NCBI RefSeq assembly: GCF_044457565.1
Contig: NZ_JBITGZ010000003.1
Span: 62,001-126,000 of the forward strand
Length of the DNA: 64,000 nt
Direction: 5' to 3'
DNA from: Kitasatospora sp044457565
Lineage (GTDB): Bacteria; Actinomycetota; Actinomycetes; Streptomycetales; Streptomycetaceae
Part shown: in pieces, positions 50,925-59,779 of the stretch
Layout of the letters: each line of letters begins with the position of its first letter
Numbering within the stretch: the stretch's first letter is position 1
Position numbers and translations under genes: made by a program
The notes under the pieces: model-generated
What the model was told of the DNA's origin: nothing
What the model saw: only the letters and a program-made list of their open reading frames with translations
Databases searched by the model: none

Positions 50925-53234
50925 GTGACAGTCCTCCTCAGCATTGTGCTGCCAGTCCACGGGGTGGAGCGCTTCCTGCCGCGCTGCCTCGACTCGATCC
51001 TCGGCGCCCCGGGCCCCGGTGACGCCGCGCCCGCCCAGGCCGGCGGACAGCGCCGACCGGGCGAGCAGACGGGCCGGGCGGGGCAGGCAGCAGGAACCGG
51101 GCAGGCGACAGGAGCAGGATCGGCGGCAGGGCCGGGGCCGGCCGCGCGGATCGAGCTGATCGCCGTCGACGACCGCTCCCCGGACCGTTGCGGCGAGATC
51201 CTGGACGAGTACGCCGCCCGCGACCCGCGCCTGCGCGTCCTGCACCTGGCCGAGAACCAGGGCCTCGGCGGCGCCCGCGAGGCGGGTCTGGCCGAGGCGC
51301 GCGGCGAGTACGTCTGGTTCGTGGACAGCGACGACTGGCTGCCTGACGGCACCCTGGACGCGATCACCGCCGAGCTGGAGCGCGAACGGCGGGCCGCCGC
51401 CCCGGCCGACGTGCTGCTCACCGACTTCACCCACGTCTACCCCGACGGCGCCACCGAGCCCAACCCCTGGCGCCACCTGCTGACCGGATCGCCACTGGTC
51501 CAGGGCTGCACCCTCGCCGAGTACCCCGCGCTGTTCCAGAGCGTGATGTCGGTCTGGAACAAGGTGTTCCGGCGCGACTTCCTGCTCGGTCTCGAAGTCC
51601 GCTTCGGACGCGGCTTCTACGAGGACATCGCCGTCACCTACCCCGCGCTGCTCGCCGCCGGGCGCCTGCGCTACCTCGACCGGCCGTGCTACTTCTACCG
51701 CCGCGGCCGGGCCGGCGCCATCACCAGCACGGCCTCGCCCAAGCACGCGGACGCCTTCGCGCAGTACGACGCCATCTTCGCCTTCATGGACCGGGGCGAC
51801 CGGAGCATCCCCGACGCGCTGCGCACCCTGGTGTTCGACCGCACGGTCAAGCAGGCGCTGACCGTCTACGACACCCCGGGGCTCGTCCCGCCGGACCTGC
51901 GCCGGGACTTCTTCCAGCGGATCACCGACCACTTCGCCCGTCACCGCCCGGCCGGCTACCGCTTCCCCGGCGGACTGCGCGGCGTCCAGTACCGGCTGGC
52001 CGCCCGGGGCTCGCGGATCGCGTACGCGGAGCTGCGCCGCGCCGGCAGGCTGCCGCGCGAACTGAAGCGCGGGGCCCGGTCGATCGCCCCGGCGGTGCGG
52101 CGCGGGGTGCGCGGCAGCGCGCGGTTCACCGCGTACAACGCCTTCCGCCGGCTGCCGCTGGACGAGCACCTGGCCGTCTACGCGGCCTACTGGCACCGGG
52201 GTTACGCCTGCAACCCGGCGGCGATCTACGAGCGGGCCAAGGAGCTGGCGCCGCGGATCCGGGGCGTGTGGGTGGTGGAGACCAGGGCGCAGGCGGCCGC
52301 GCTGCCCGCCGGGGTGCCGTACGTGATCGTCAACACGCCCGCGTATCTGAAGGCGATGGCGACCGCCAAGTACTTCGTCAACAACGTCAACTTCCCGCAC
52401 ACCATGGTGAAGCGGCCCGGCACGGTGCACGTGCAGACCCAGCACGGTACGCCGGTGAAGATGATGGGGATGGACCTGCGGGACCACCCGGTCGCCGCCG
52501 ACGGGATGGACTTTGAGCGGCTGCGCGAGGCCGTCGCCCGCTGGGACTTCCTGGTCTCCTCCAACCCGCACACCAGCGAGCACTTCGCCCGGGCCTTCCC
52601 GGGCCGGTACGAGATGCTGGAGAGCGGCTACCCGCGCAACGACCGGCTGGCCAACGCGACGCCCGCCGAGGTGGCCGCGATGCGCGAGCGGTTCGGCCTG
52701 CCCGAGGGGCGCACGGCGGTGCTCTACGCGCCCACGCACCGCGAGAGCCAGGGTACGTACGTGCCGCTGCTGGACGTACGGGAGCTGGCGAAGCGGCTCG
52801 GTCCGGGCTTCACGCTGCTGGTGCGAACCCACTACTTCCACACCGGCGGGCCCGGCGAGCTGGCGGTGGGCGGCGAGGCCGCGCAGATCGTGGACGTCTC
52901 CGGCCATCCGACGGTGGAGGACCTCTACCTGGCGGCGGACGCCCTGGTGACGGACTACTCGTCGATGATGTTCGACTACGCGGTACTGGACCGGCCGGTG
53001 GTGATCTTCGCCCCGGACTGGGAGCAGTACCAGCGGGTGCGCGGCGTCTACTTCGACCTGTTCGCCCAGCCGCCGGGCGCGGTCACGGTGGACGCCGAGG
53101 GGCTGGCGCAGGCACTGCTCGCGGGCGATCCCGAGCCGGGCGCGCGGGCGAAGTTCCGCGAGCGGTTCTGCCCCTGGGACGACGGCGGGGCCGCCGAGCG
53201 GGTCGTGCGCAGGGTGTTCCCGGTCGACTCCTGA
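50925..53234 (+). CDS. Fused GT2 glycosyltransferase / TagF-like glycerophosphotransferase
   Basis: This 769-residue enzyme joins a GT-A glycosyltransferase (about 3-260: LSIVLPVHGVERFLPRCL, EYVWFVDSDDWLPDG) to a C-terminal CDP-glycerol:polyol-phosphate transferase domain (about 420-765: VHVQTQHGTPVKMMGMDLR, YAPTHRES, LVTDYSSMMFDYAVL). Such fusions build teichoic-acid-like cell-wall polymers. An Ala/Gly/Gln-rich insertion at about residues 32-75 interrupts the start of the GT2 fold. It derives from repetitive DNA. The GTG at 50925 has GGAG ten bases upstream. It is monocistronic, with a strong terminator after it. Confidence 0.92.
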   Translation: MTVLLSIVLPVHGVERFLPRCLDSILGAPGPGDAAPAQAGGQRRPGEQTGRAGQAAGTGQATGAGSAAGPGPAARIELIAVDDRSPDRCGEILDEYAARDPRLRVLHLAENQGLGGAREAGLAEARGEYVWFVDSDDWLPDGTLDAITAELERERRAAAPADVLLTDFTHVYPDGATEPNPWRHLLTGSPLVQGCTLAEYPALFQSVMSVWNKVFRRDFLLGLEVRFGRGFYEDIAVTYPALLAAGRLRYLDRPCYFYRRGRAGAITSTASPKHADAFAQYDAIFAFMDRGDRSIPDALRTLVFDRTVKQALTVYDTPGLVPPDLRRDFFQRITDHFARHRPAGYRFPGGLRGVQYRLAARGSRIAYAELRRAGRLPRELKRGARSIAPAVRRGVRGSARFTAYNAFRRLPLDEHLAVYAAYWHRGYACNPAAIYERAKELAPRIRGVWVVETRAQAAALPAGVPYVIVNTPAYLKAMATAKYFVNNVNFPHTMVKRPGTVHVQTQHGTPVKMMGMDLRDHPVAADGMDFERLREAVARWDFLVSSNPHTSEHFARAFPGRYEMLESGYPRNDRLANATPAEVAAMRERFGLPEGRTAVLYAPTHRESQGTYVPLLDVRELAKRLGPGFTLLVRTHYFHTGGPGELAVGGEAAQIVDVSGHPTVEDLYLAADALVTDYSSMMFDYAVLDRPVVIFAPDWEQYQRVRGVYFDLFAQPPGAVTVDAEGLAQALLAGDPEPGARAKFRERFCPWDDGGAAERVVRRVFPVDS

Positions 53235-53297
53235 GCCCGCGGCCCGCGGCCCCGGGCTCTGAGCCCTGATCTCCCGACCCCGCGTCCGCGCAGACGT

Positions 53298-53335
53298 GTG
53301 CGGGGCCGGCGCCGTCCCCGGCACCGGCCCCGCAC
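53298..53335. terminator. Bidirectional terminator
   Basis: GTGCGGGGCCGG (53298-53309) pairs exactly with 53324-53335, between the convergent glycosyltransferase and EF-hand genes. Confidence 0.8.
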
Positions 53336-53344
53336 GCAACCCGC

Positions 53345-53557
53345 TCAGCTCTGGCGCGAGGTCCAGAACTCGTCGAACGTGAGCTCGCCGTCGTGGTTGC
53401 CGTCCGACTGCTTGATGATGGCCTCGGCCACCGCGATCGTGACGTGGTGGTCGCCGAGCTCGGCCATCACCTTGGCGTACTCGGCCGCGGTGATCCGGCC
53501 GTCGCCGTTCACGTCGAACCGCTCGAAGGCCTGACGGGCCGCCTCGATGTCTGCCAT
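53345..53557 (-). CDS. EF-hand calcium-binding miniprotein (CabB-like)
   Basis: This 70-residue protein consists of two EF-hands. Loop 1 is DVNGDGRITAAE (residues 15-26), with all six ligand positions filled. Loop 2 is DGNHDGELTFDE (52-63), also intact. It resembles the small calcium-binding Cab proteins of Streptomyces, thought to buffer calcium during aerial growth. The ATG at 53557 has AGGAGG nine bases upstream, predicting strong expression. It has no signal peptide, so it is cytoplasmic. Confidence 0.93.
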   Translation of the reverse strand: MADIEAARQAFERFDVNGDGRITAAEYAKVMAELGDHHVTIAVAEAIIKQSDGNHDGELTFDEFWTSRQS

Positions 53558-53990
53558 GGGTTTACCCCTCCTGTGTGTACGTTTCCGACTGGCGTACCCT
53601 ACCGGCCGCGTCGGCCCCCGAAGTCGCCGCGTCCGGCGACCGCCCGTCCGGCCCGTGCGTCCCCGCCGGACCGGAAGCCGCCGAGGTGGCCGGGGGCGCC
53701 TGCGGCAGGGCGGCCGTGACGCCGCTCACCCGACGCGCCCCCGCGCCCGTGACGTTTCGTGGCGACTCCCCCACTCCAGGTCACCCGGAATCGGTCGATT
53801 CCGCGCGCAACCGTACGCGGCGGGTGATGACCCGGGCCGGTCGGCGCGGGAATCCGCAGCCGGAGGGAGTGGACGGGCGCCGGGGGGAGTGACGTACTCT
53901 GCGATCTGATCTCGGCCCTGCCGCGAGCGGGGTCACGCAGGCACACGCCGGGTACCCACGCCCGGGGCGGCCGTCGTCCAGGGAGGGACC
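53558..53990. other. Divergent spacer, nothing further supported
   Basis: This 433-bp spacer lies between the EF-hand gene and the acyltransferase gene. No frame with a credible start is present. An AT-richer patch near 53895-53910 (GACGTACTCTGCGATCTGAT) probably belongs to the acyltransferase promoter. Confidence 0.5.
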
Positions 53991-54659
53991 ATGATCAACG
54001 TTCTCACCAAGCTGGTGCTGAAACCGCTCGCGCGGGCGGTTTACCGTCCGGCGATCGAGGGGCTGGAGAACGTGCCGCGCAAGGGCGGGGTGATCCTGGC
54101 CAGCAACCACCTGTCGTTCATCGACAGCGTGGTGATCCCGCTGACCGCGCCGCGCCGGGTGCACTTCCTGGCCAAGGCCGAGTACTTCACCGGCACCGGC
54201 CTCAAGGGCGCGCTGTCCCGCGGGTTCTTCGAGGCGATCGGCGCCGTGGCGGTCGAGCGCGGCACCTACCGCTCGGCCCAGGCGTCGCTGGAGTCGGCAC
54301 TGGAGATCCTGGAGGCGGAGAAGGCCTTCGGGATCTACCCCGAGGGCACCCGCTCGCTGGACGGCCGGCTGTACCGCGGCAAGACGGGCGTCGCCTGGCT
54401 GGCCCTGACCGCCGGTGTCCCGGTGGTGCCGGTGGCCCTGGAGGGCCCGGAGGAGATCCTGCCGATCGGCAAGCGCATCCCGCGCGTGCGCAAGGTGACG
54501 GTCAGGTTCGGCGAGCCGCTGCACTTCACCGAGCTGCACGGGCAGGCCCGCTCCGGCAAGGCCCGCCGTCAGGTCACCGACGAGGTGATGCGGGCGATCC
54601 AGGAGCTGTCCGGCCAGGAGGTCGCGGAGGGCTACAACGAGCTGCCCAAGGCCGCCTGA
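53991..54659 (+). CDS. plsC: 1-acyl-sn-glycerol-3-phosphate acyltransferase
   Basis: This 222-residue membrane-associated acyltransferase makes phosphatidic acid. Acyltransferase motif I is NHLSFID (residues 39-45), and motif III is YPEGTRSLDG (about 116-125). KTGVAWLALTAGVPVVPVAL matches motif IV. The ATG at 53991 has GGGAGGG just before it. Streptomyces have several paralogues, so its specific substrate is open. Confidence 0.93.
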   Translation: MINVLTKLVLKPLARAVYRPAIEGLENVPRKGGVILASNHLSFIDSVVIPLTAPRRVHFLAKAEYFTGTGLKGALSRGFFEAIGAVAVERGTYRSAQASLESALEILEAEKAFGIYPEGTRSLDGRLYRGKTGVAWLALTAGVPVVPVALEGPEEILPIGKRIPRVRKVTVRFGEPLHFTELHGQARSGKARRQVTDEVMRAIQELSGQEVAEGYNELPKAA

Positions 54660-54778
54660 CCCGGGCGCGCCCCTCGCGCGCCCCCGTCCCCGCCGCGCAC
54701 CGGCACCCGCGCCCGCACGACCGCCCGCACGACCGGGGCGGCCGGCTGCCGGGCCCGAGGCGGCCGGGCCGGCCGGGG

Positions 54779-56602
54779 CTACGCCTTGGCCGCCAGCTCG
54801 GCCAGCGCCGGCGCCTCCCGCCGCAGCAGCGCCGCGTACCGGCCGTCGGCCTCCAGCAGCTGCTCGTGGGTGCCCAGCTCGGCGATCTCCCCACGGTCGA
54901 GCACCAGGATCTGGTCCGCCGAGCGGACGGTGGAGAGCCGGTGCGCGATGGTGATGGTGGTCCGGCCGGCGGCCAGCGCGTCGATGGCCTGCTGCACGGC
55001 CCGCTCGGTGCGGTTGTCCAGCGCGCTGGTGGCCTCGTCCAGGATCAGGACGGGCGGATTGCGCAGGATCGTCCGGGCGAGCGCGAGCCGCTGCTTCTCC
55101 CCTCCCGAGAAGCGGTAGCCGCGCTCGCCGACGACCGTGTCGTAGCCGTCCGGGAGCCGGGCGATCATGGCGTGGATCTGGGCGGCCTCGGCGGCGGCGA
55201 CCAACTCGGCGTCGGTGGCGTCCGGCTTGGCGAAGCGCAGGTTGTCGGCGACCGAGGCGTGGAAGAGGTACGTCTCCTGGGAGACCACCCCGACCACCCG
55301 GGCGAGCGTCTCGAAGGAGAGCTCCCGCACGTCCGTACCGTCGATGGTGACCCGGCCGCCCGTCGCGTCGTACAGCCGCGGGACGAGGTAGCTGAGTGTG
55401 GTCTTGCCCGAGCCGGTCTCGCCCACCACGGCGAGCGAGCTGCCGGCCGGGACGAGCAGATCGACGCCGGACAGGGTGGGCCGCTCCTGCTCGGGGTCGT
55501 AGCGGAAGTCCACGCCCTCGAAGCGGACCTCGCCACGGACCTTCCCCAGCTCGACCGGCGCGGCCGGCTCGGCGATCTCCACCGGCAGGTCGAGGTACTC
55601 GAAGATCCGGTGGAACAGCGCCAGCGAGGTCTGCACCTGCACCCCGGTGGAGAGCAGGCTGACCGTCGGGCGGAACAGGCCCTGCTGGAGCGAGACGAAG
55701 GCGACCAGGGTGCCGACCGACACGATCGGCGCGCCACCGGCGGCCGTCAGCCCGGCCGCCCAGTAGATCACCGCGGGCATCGCGGCCATCACGATCTGGA
55801 TGGTGTTCATCCGCCAGCGCCCGGCCATGCTGGAGCGGACCTCCAGGTCCGCGAGCTGGTCCGACTGCTCGGTGAACTCACGCGAGAGCGAACCGGAGCG
55901 GCCCATCGTGCGGCCCAGCAGGATGCCGCTGACGGACAGCGACTCCTGGACGGCCGAGGACATCGCGGCCAGCTGCTTCTGCCGCTCGGCAGTGATCTTC
56001 TTGCGCTCACTGCCGACCCGCCGGCTGATCCAGACGAACAGCGGGAGCAGCAGCAGCGAGATCACCGTCAGCCGCCAGTCGAGCGCGACCATGGCGGCCA
56101 CGGAGGCGATCACGCTGGTGAAGTTGGAGACCAGGGAGGTCGCGGTGGAGGTCACCGTGGACTGCATGCCGCCGATGTCGTTGGCGATCCGCGACTGCAC
56201 CTCACCCGTCCTGGTCCGGGTGAAGAAGGCCAGCGACATCCGCTGGAGGTGGCTGTAGACGGCGGTGCGCAGGTCGTGCATGACGCGCTGGCCGACGGTG
56301 GTGGAGATCAGCGTCTGCAGCACGTTGAAGATGCTGTTGACGACGGCGGCGGCGACCATGCCGAGGGCGAGCAGGCTGAGCAGACCGGTGCGGCCCTGCG
56401 GGATCGCGGTGTCCAGGACGGCCCGCAGCAGGAACGGCGATATCACCGAGACCACGGCGGAGGCCGCGACCAGCAGGCCGACCACGCCGAGCCGGGCCCG
56501 GTAGGGGCGGAACAGCGACAGGATGCGCCGCAGCTGGGCGGGCGGGGCGGGTTCGCCCTCGGTACGGGCGGGCGGGGTCCAACGGTTGGTGTCGGGCCTC
56601 AA
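54779..56602 (-). CDS. ABC-type multidrug/lipid exporter, fused permease-ATPase
   Basis: The 607-residue half-transporter has six membrane helices (about 35-310) and a nucleotide-binding domain with Walker A VVGETGSGKTTL near residue 394. The signature FSGGEKQRLALAR and Walker B PVLILDEATSALD follow. It should function as a homodimer. I chose TTG at 56602, because GGGAGG lies seven bases upstream and no nearby ATG or GTG is in frame. A palindromic element at 56672-56698 lies in its promoter region. No regulator gene adjoins. The substrate is unknown. Confidence 0.92.
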   Translation of the reverse strand: MRPDTNRWTPPARTEGEPAPPAQLRRILSLFRPYRARLGVVGLLVAASAVVSVISPFLLRAVLDTAIPQGRTGLLSLLALGMVAAAVVNSIFNVLQTLISTTVGQRVMHDLRTAVYSHLQRMSLAFFTRTRTGEVQSRIANDIGGMQSTVTSTATSLVSNFTSVIASVAAMVALDWRLTVISLLLLPLFVWISRRVGSERKKITAERQKQLAAMSSAVQESLSVSGILLGRTMGRSGSLSREFTEQSDQLADLEVRSSMAGRWRMNTIQIVMAAMPAVIYWAAGLTAAGGAPIVSVGTLVAFVSLQQGLFRPTVSLLSTGVQVQTSLALFHRIFEYLDLPVEIAEPAAPVELGKVRGEVRFEGVDFRYDPEQERPTLSGVDLLVPAGSSLAVVGETGSGKTTLSYLVPRLYDATGGRVTIDGTDVRELSFETLARVVGVVSQETYLFHASVADNLRFAKPDATDAELVAAAEAAQIHAMIARLPDGYDTVVGERGYRFSGGEKQRLALARTILRNPPVLILDEATSALDNRTERAVQQAIDALAAGRTTITIAHRLSTVRSADQILVLDRGEIAELGTHEQLLEADGRYAALLRREAPALAELAAKA

Positions 56603-56671
56603 GGGCGGGCCTCCCTGGATCGGTCACACGGGGACGGACGGGCGGGCGGGCTCTTCAGCCTACCGAGCATA

Positions 56672-56698
56672 GCTCATAGTTAGGTAAGCTAATAGTGA
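56672..56698 (-). promoter_or_regulatory. Imperfect palindrome upstream of the ABC exporter
   Basis: The AT-rich element TCATAGTTAGGTAAGCTAAT, plus a few more bases, has matching ends (TCA with TGA) and an inner TTAG/CTAA pair. It resembles both MarR-type operators seen before exporters and an iron-box half-site. It lies 70 bp before the TTG start. The factor is unknown. Confidence 0.5.
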
Positions 56699-56852
56699 GA
56701 CTCTATCTATTCCGCGCCCGCGCGGCGGCGCTCCACCATGCGGCCGTAGTCGGCCACGGCCCGCGCCGGCCCGCCGTGGCCCGCCGTGGCCCGCCGTCCG
56801 AACCCGAGGGGCCGCCGCCGGTGGGCGCCGCCCGCCCGGTACCGTCGACCGT

Positions 56853-57626
56853 TCAGTTCGTGCGGTACGTCCGCGCGGCCTTCGAGGAGACCCCGCCGAG
56901 CTTCCCGGACGGCAGCAGCCTGGCGATCGTCACAGCGATCTTGTAACGCTTGCCGGGCACGGACAACGAACGCCCCCGGGCCAGGTCGCGCATCGCCTCA
57001 TCCACCACCCGCTCGGCGGACAGCCAGCCCCAGGCCGGGATGTTCGAGGTGCCCATACCGGCCCGCTGGTGGAACTCCGTCCTGGTGAAGCCCGGGCACA
57101 GCGCCAGCAGCCGCACCCCGGAGCCGACCAGGTCGCGGGCGACGCCCTGGGTGAAGCTCACCACCCACGCCTTGGTCGCGCCGTAGGTGCCGCGCGGCAG
57201 GAAGGCGGCGACCGAGGCGACGTTGACGACGGCGCCGCGCCCGCGCTCGCGCATCCCGGGCAGGGCGGCGGTGGTCAACCGCAGGACGGCCTCGATGTGC
57301 ACCTTGAGCATGTCCAGCTCGGCCTGGAGCGGCACATCGAGGAAGGCGCCCTTGTTGCCGAAGCCCGCGTTGTTGATCAGCAGGTCGACGGGGCGGGCGG
57401 TGTCCGCCAGGCGCTGTTCGACGGCGGCGATGCCGTCCTCGGTGGCCAGGTCGGCGGTCAGCGTCTCGGCCTCGACGCCGTACTCGGTCCGCAGCTGGGC
57501 GGCCGAGGCCGCCAGCCGCTCGGAGTCGCGGGCGACCAGGACGACATTGTGGCCGGCGCGGGCCAGCCGGGCGGCGAACGCGGCGCCGATGCCGGCGGTG
57601 GCGCCGGTGATGAGGGCAGTGGTCAT
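56853..57626 (-). CDS. Short-chain dehydrogenase/reductase
   Basis: This 257-residue classical SDR has the cofactor motif ITGATAGIGAAFAARLA at the N-terminus, then LINNAGFGNKG, VNVASVAAF, and the catalytic YGATKAW (YxxxK). It is of the DltE/YqjQ-like type. The ATG at 57626 is supported by a modest CAGGG site. It lies downstream of the monooxygenase operon but beyond that operon's terminator, so it is probably transcribed separately. Confidence 0.9.
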   Translation of the reverse strand: MTTALITGATAGIGAAFAARLARAGHNVVLVARDSERLAASAAQLRTEYGVEAETLTADLATEDGIAAVEQRLADTARPVDLLINNAGFGNKGAFLDVPLQAELDMLKVHIEAVLRLTTAALPGMRERGRGAVVNVASVAAFLPRGTYGATKAWVVSFTQGVARDLVGSGVRLLALCPGFTRTEFHQRAGMGTSNIPAWGWLSAERVVDEAMRDLARGRSLSVPGKRYKIAVTIARLLPSGKLGGVSSKAARTYRTN

Positions 57627-57735
57627 GACCCTGACCGTACCGACTCGCCCGCCGCGGCACAGCCGGGCCCCGGGGACGGGCCGACGGCGCCGGCCAGGCT
57701 GGCGGTGGCGGTACGGGCCCAGGCACACCGGCCCA

Positions 57736-57767
57736 GGGGCATGCCCGCGGGGCCGCGGGCATGCCCC
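57736..57767 (-). terminator. Terminator of the monooxygenase operon
   Basis: GGGGCATGCCCGCGG (57736-57750) pairs exactly with 57753-57767 with only two bases between, 52 bp past the SDR stop on the minus strand. Confidence 0.8.
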
Positions 57768-57818
57768 GGCGCTCCGTCCGGGCATCCGGGCAGAGCGCCG
57801 CGGCGGGCGAAGGAGGGG

Positions 57819-58730
57819 CTACTCCTGGGTGCCCCGGGTCGCGGTGGAGGCGCGGGCCGCCGAGTCGGCCTCGCCCCCGGCGCCTACCGGGCGCAGCCGG
57901 GCGGCGGCGGTGGCCCTGAGCTGCGGGGCGAGCCTGGCCACGTCGCGCGAGCCGACGGCGGCGATCAGCCCGGGCAGGATCCCGCGCACCGGCTGCATCG
58001 CGCGCAGCCAGGCCTGGGCGTAGACGTGCGGCGAGCGCCGGGCGATGCCCGCCACCAGGCGGTCCACCGCCGGGTCGAGCGGGTAGGTCTTGTTGGCCGG
58101 CCAGGGCAGCCTGGCCCGCATCTGGCGCAGCACGGTGTCCCGGTCGGCCCCGCGCACCATGTCGGTGTCCGTCCAGCTCAGGTAGCCCACGCCGACCTGG
58201 ACACCCTGGTGGGCCACCTCGGCGTGCAGCGCGTGGGCGAAGGACTCGACGCCCGCCTTGCTGGCGCAGTAGGCGCTCATCAGCGGGGCCGGGGTCATCG
58301 CCGCGAGCGAGGCGATCTGCAGCAGGTAGCCGCCGCTCTCGGTGAGCGCGGGCAGGAAGGCCCGGGCGGTGGCCACGCTGCCCAACAGGTTGACTTCTAT
58401 CACCCGGCTGAAGGCCCGGTGGTCGCTGTCCAGCAGCGGCCCGCCGATGGCGATGCCGGCGTTGGCGACCACGGCGTCGATCCGGCCGTAGCGGTCCTGG
58501 ACGGCCCGGGCGGTGGCGGTCATCGCGTCGAGGTCGGTGACGTCGGCCTCCCAGTACGAGGCGTGCGGGCCGCAGAGCGCGGCGGCGGCCTTCAGCTCTG
58601 CCAGCTCCAGGCCGACCAGGGCGACCTTGGCACCGCGGGCCGAGAGCTTGCGCGCCAGCGCGGCGCCCACCCCCCGGGCGGCTCCGGTGACGACGACGAC
58701 CTGGGCGGACAGCGGGACGGTGGCACTCAT
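57819..58730 (-). CDS. Short-chain dehydrogenase, third gene of the BVMO operon
   Basis: This 303-residue SDR has TGAARGVGAALARKL, AVVANAGIAIGG, and the active-site YCASKAG. A C-terminal extension of about 45 residues is rich in Ala and Arg. Its ATG at 58730 overlaps the hydrolase stop as ATGA, so translation is coupled. It probably oxidises a secondary alcohol to the ketone used by the monooxygenase, or reduces a product; this is inferred from the operon. Confidence 0.92.
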   Translation of the reverse strand: MSATVPLSAQVVVVTGAARGVGAALARKLSARGAKVALVGLELAELKAAAALCGPHASYWEADVTDLDAMTATARAVQDRYGRIDAVVANAGIAIGGPLLDSDHRAFSRVIEVNLLGSVATARAFLPALTESGGYLLQIASLAAMTPAPLMSAYCASKAGVESFAHALHAEVAHQGVQVGVGYLSWTDTDMVRGADRDTVLRQMRARLPWPANKTYPLDPAVDRLVAGIARRSPHVYAQAWLRAMQPVRGILPGLIAAVGSRDVARLAPQLRATAAARLRPVGAGGEADSAARASTATRGTQE

Positions 58731-59779
58731 CCGGCAACGCTCCTCTCGACGGGCTGACCTATGGTCCCGGCCGGATCGGCGGCCGGGTCGACGGACGGAT
58801 CGGCGGACCGGTTGACGGACGGATCGGCGGACCGGTTGACGGCGGACTCGGCCGGCCCGGCTGCCCGCTGGACGGGCAGGTAGGCGGCGGCCAGCCGGTG
58901 GATCTCGCCGGCCACCGCGGCCGGGCGCTCCATCGGGGACATGTGGCCCACCCCGGGCAGCAGCAGCAGGCCCTGCGGGTCCGGCAGGCCGGCGACGATC
59001 CGGTGCGAGTGCACCGGCGGGGTCAGCCGGTCCTCCGTGCCGACCAGCACGGCGGTGGGCGCGGCCAGCCGGGCCAGACCGTCGGTGACGTCCAGTTCCT
59101 CCAGCAGTCCGGCCCAGCCGGTACGGACTGCGGTCGGGCAGGCGTGAACGATCCGGGCGGTGGCCTCGACCAGGTCCGGCGTGCTCGCGGGGCCCATGGT
59201 CGCGTACTTGAGCAGCGCCCGGCTGACACCGCTGACCGGCCCGAGCGGCAGCCGGGACTGCATCACCCGCCGGTGGACGAACCGGCGCAGGGCCGGTGAG
59301 CGCAGGGCGTCCGGGGCGACCCGCAGGTGGGGCACCAGGTCGCAGGAGCCGGTGCTGACCAGCAGGGCGGCCGCGGTGCGCGCCGCCACCTCGCTCCGCC
59401 CCCCGGCCGCCATGATGGTCATACCGCCCATGCTGTGCCCGACGAGCACCGCCCGCTCCCCGGCGGGGACGGACCGGGTGACCACGGCTTCCAGATCGTC
59501 GGCCAGCGCCCGGGTGGTGTACCCGGCGGTGGCCGACGGCCGCTCGCTGCGCCCGTGGCCGCGCTGGTCGTACGCCACCAGCCGGTAGTCACCGGCGAGT
59601 TGCCGGATCACCGGGGCCCAGAAGGCGATCGAGCAGGTCCAGCCGTGGGCGAGGACGACGGTCGGCGCCGCGGGGGCGCCGAACACCGCGGCGTGCAGCA
59701 GGTTGCCCTCCGCCGAGCGGATGCTCAACTCCTCGGCGGGCTCGGGCAGTACGCACTCGGCGGGTATGGCCGGGCTCAT
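58727..59779 (-). CDS. Alpha/beta hydrolase, second gene of the BVMO operon
   Basis: The 350-residue hydrolase has LAHGWTCSIAFW (oxyanion region), the nucleophile elbow LVGHSMGGMT, an aspartate in LVGTEDRLTPP, and the histidine in PGVGHMSPMERP. The C-terminal 45 residues are degenerate repeats (SVNRSADP) encoded by tandem DNA copies and are probably disordered. Its ATG overlaps the monooxygenase stop by four bases. It would hydrolyse the ester made by the Baeyer-Villiger enzyme. Confidence 0.92.
   Translation of the reverse strand: MSPAIPAECVLPEPAEELSIRSAEGNLLHAAVFGAPAAPTVVLAHGWTCSIAFWAPVIRQLAGDYRLVAYDQRGHGRSERPSATAGYTTRALADDLEAVVTRSVPAGERAVLVGHSMGGMTIMAAGGRSEVAARTAAALLVSTGSCDLVPHLRVAPDALRSPALRRFVHRRVMQSRLPLGPVSGVSRALLKYATMGPASTPDLVEATARIVHACPTAVRTGWAGLLEELDVTDGLARLAAPTAVLVGTEDRLTPPVHSHRIVAGLPDPQGLLLLPGVGHMSPMERPAAVAGEIHRLAAAYLPVQRAAGPAESAVNRSADPSVNRSADPSVDPAADPAGTIGQPVERSVAG
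58793..58842. repeat. Two tandem 24-bp repeats in the hydrolase 3' end
   Basis: The unit GGATCGGCGGACCGGTTGAC, plus four more bases, recurs with an exact 24-bp period (copies aligned at 58797 and 58821). Each copy adds the eight residues SVNRSADP to the hydrolase tail. Diverged copies flank it. Confidence 0.85.
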
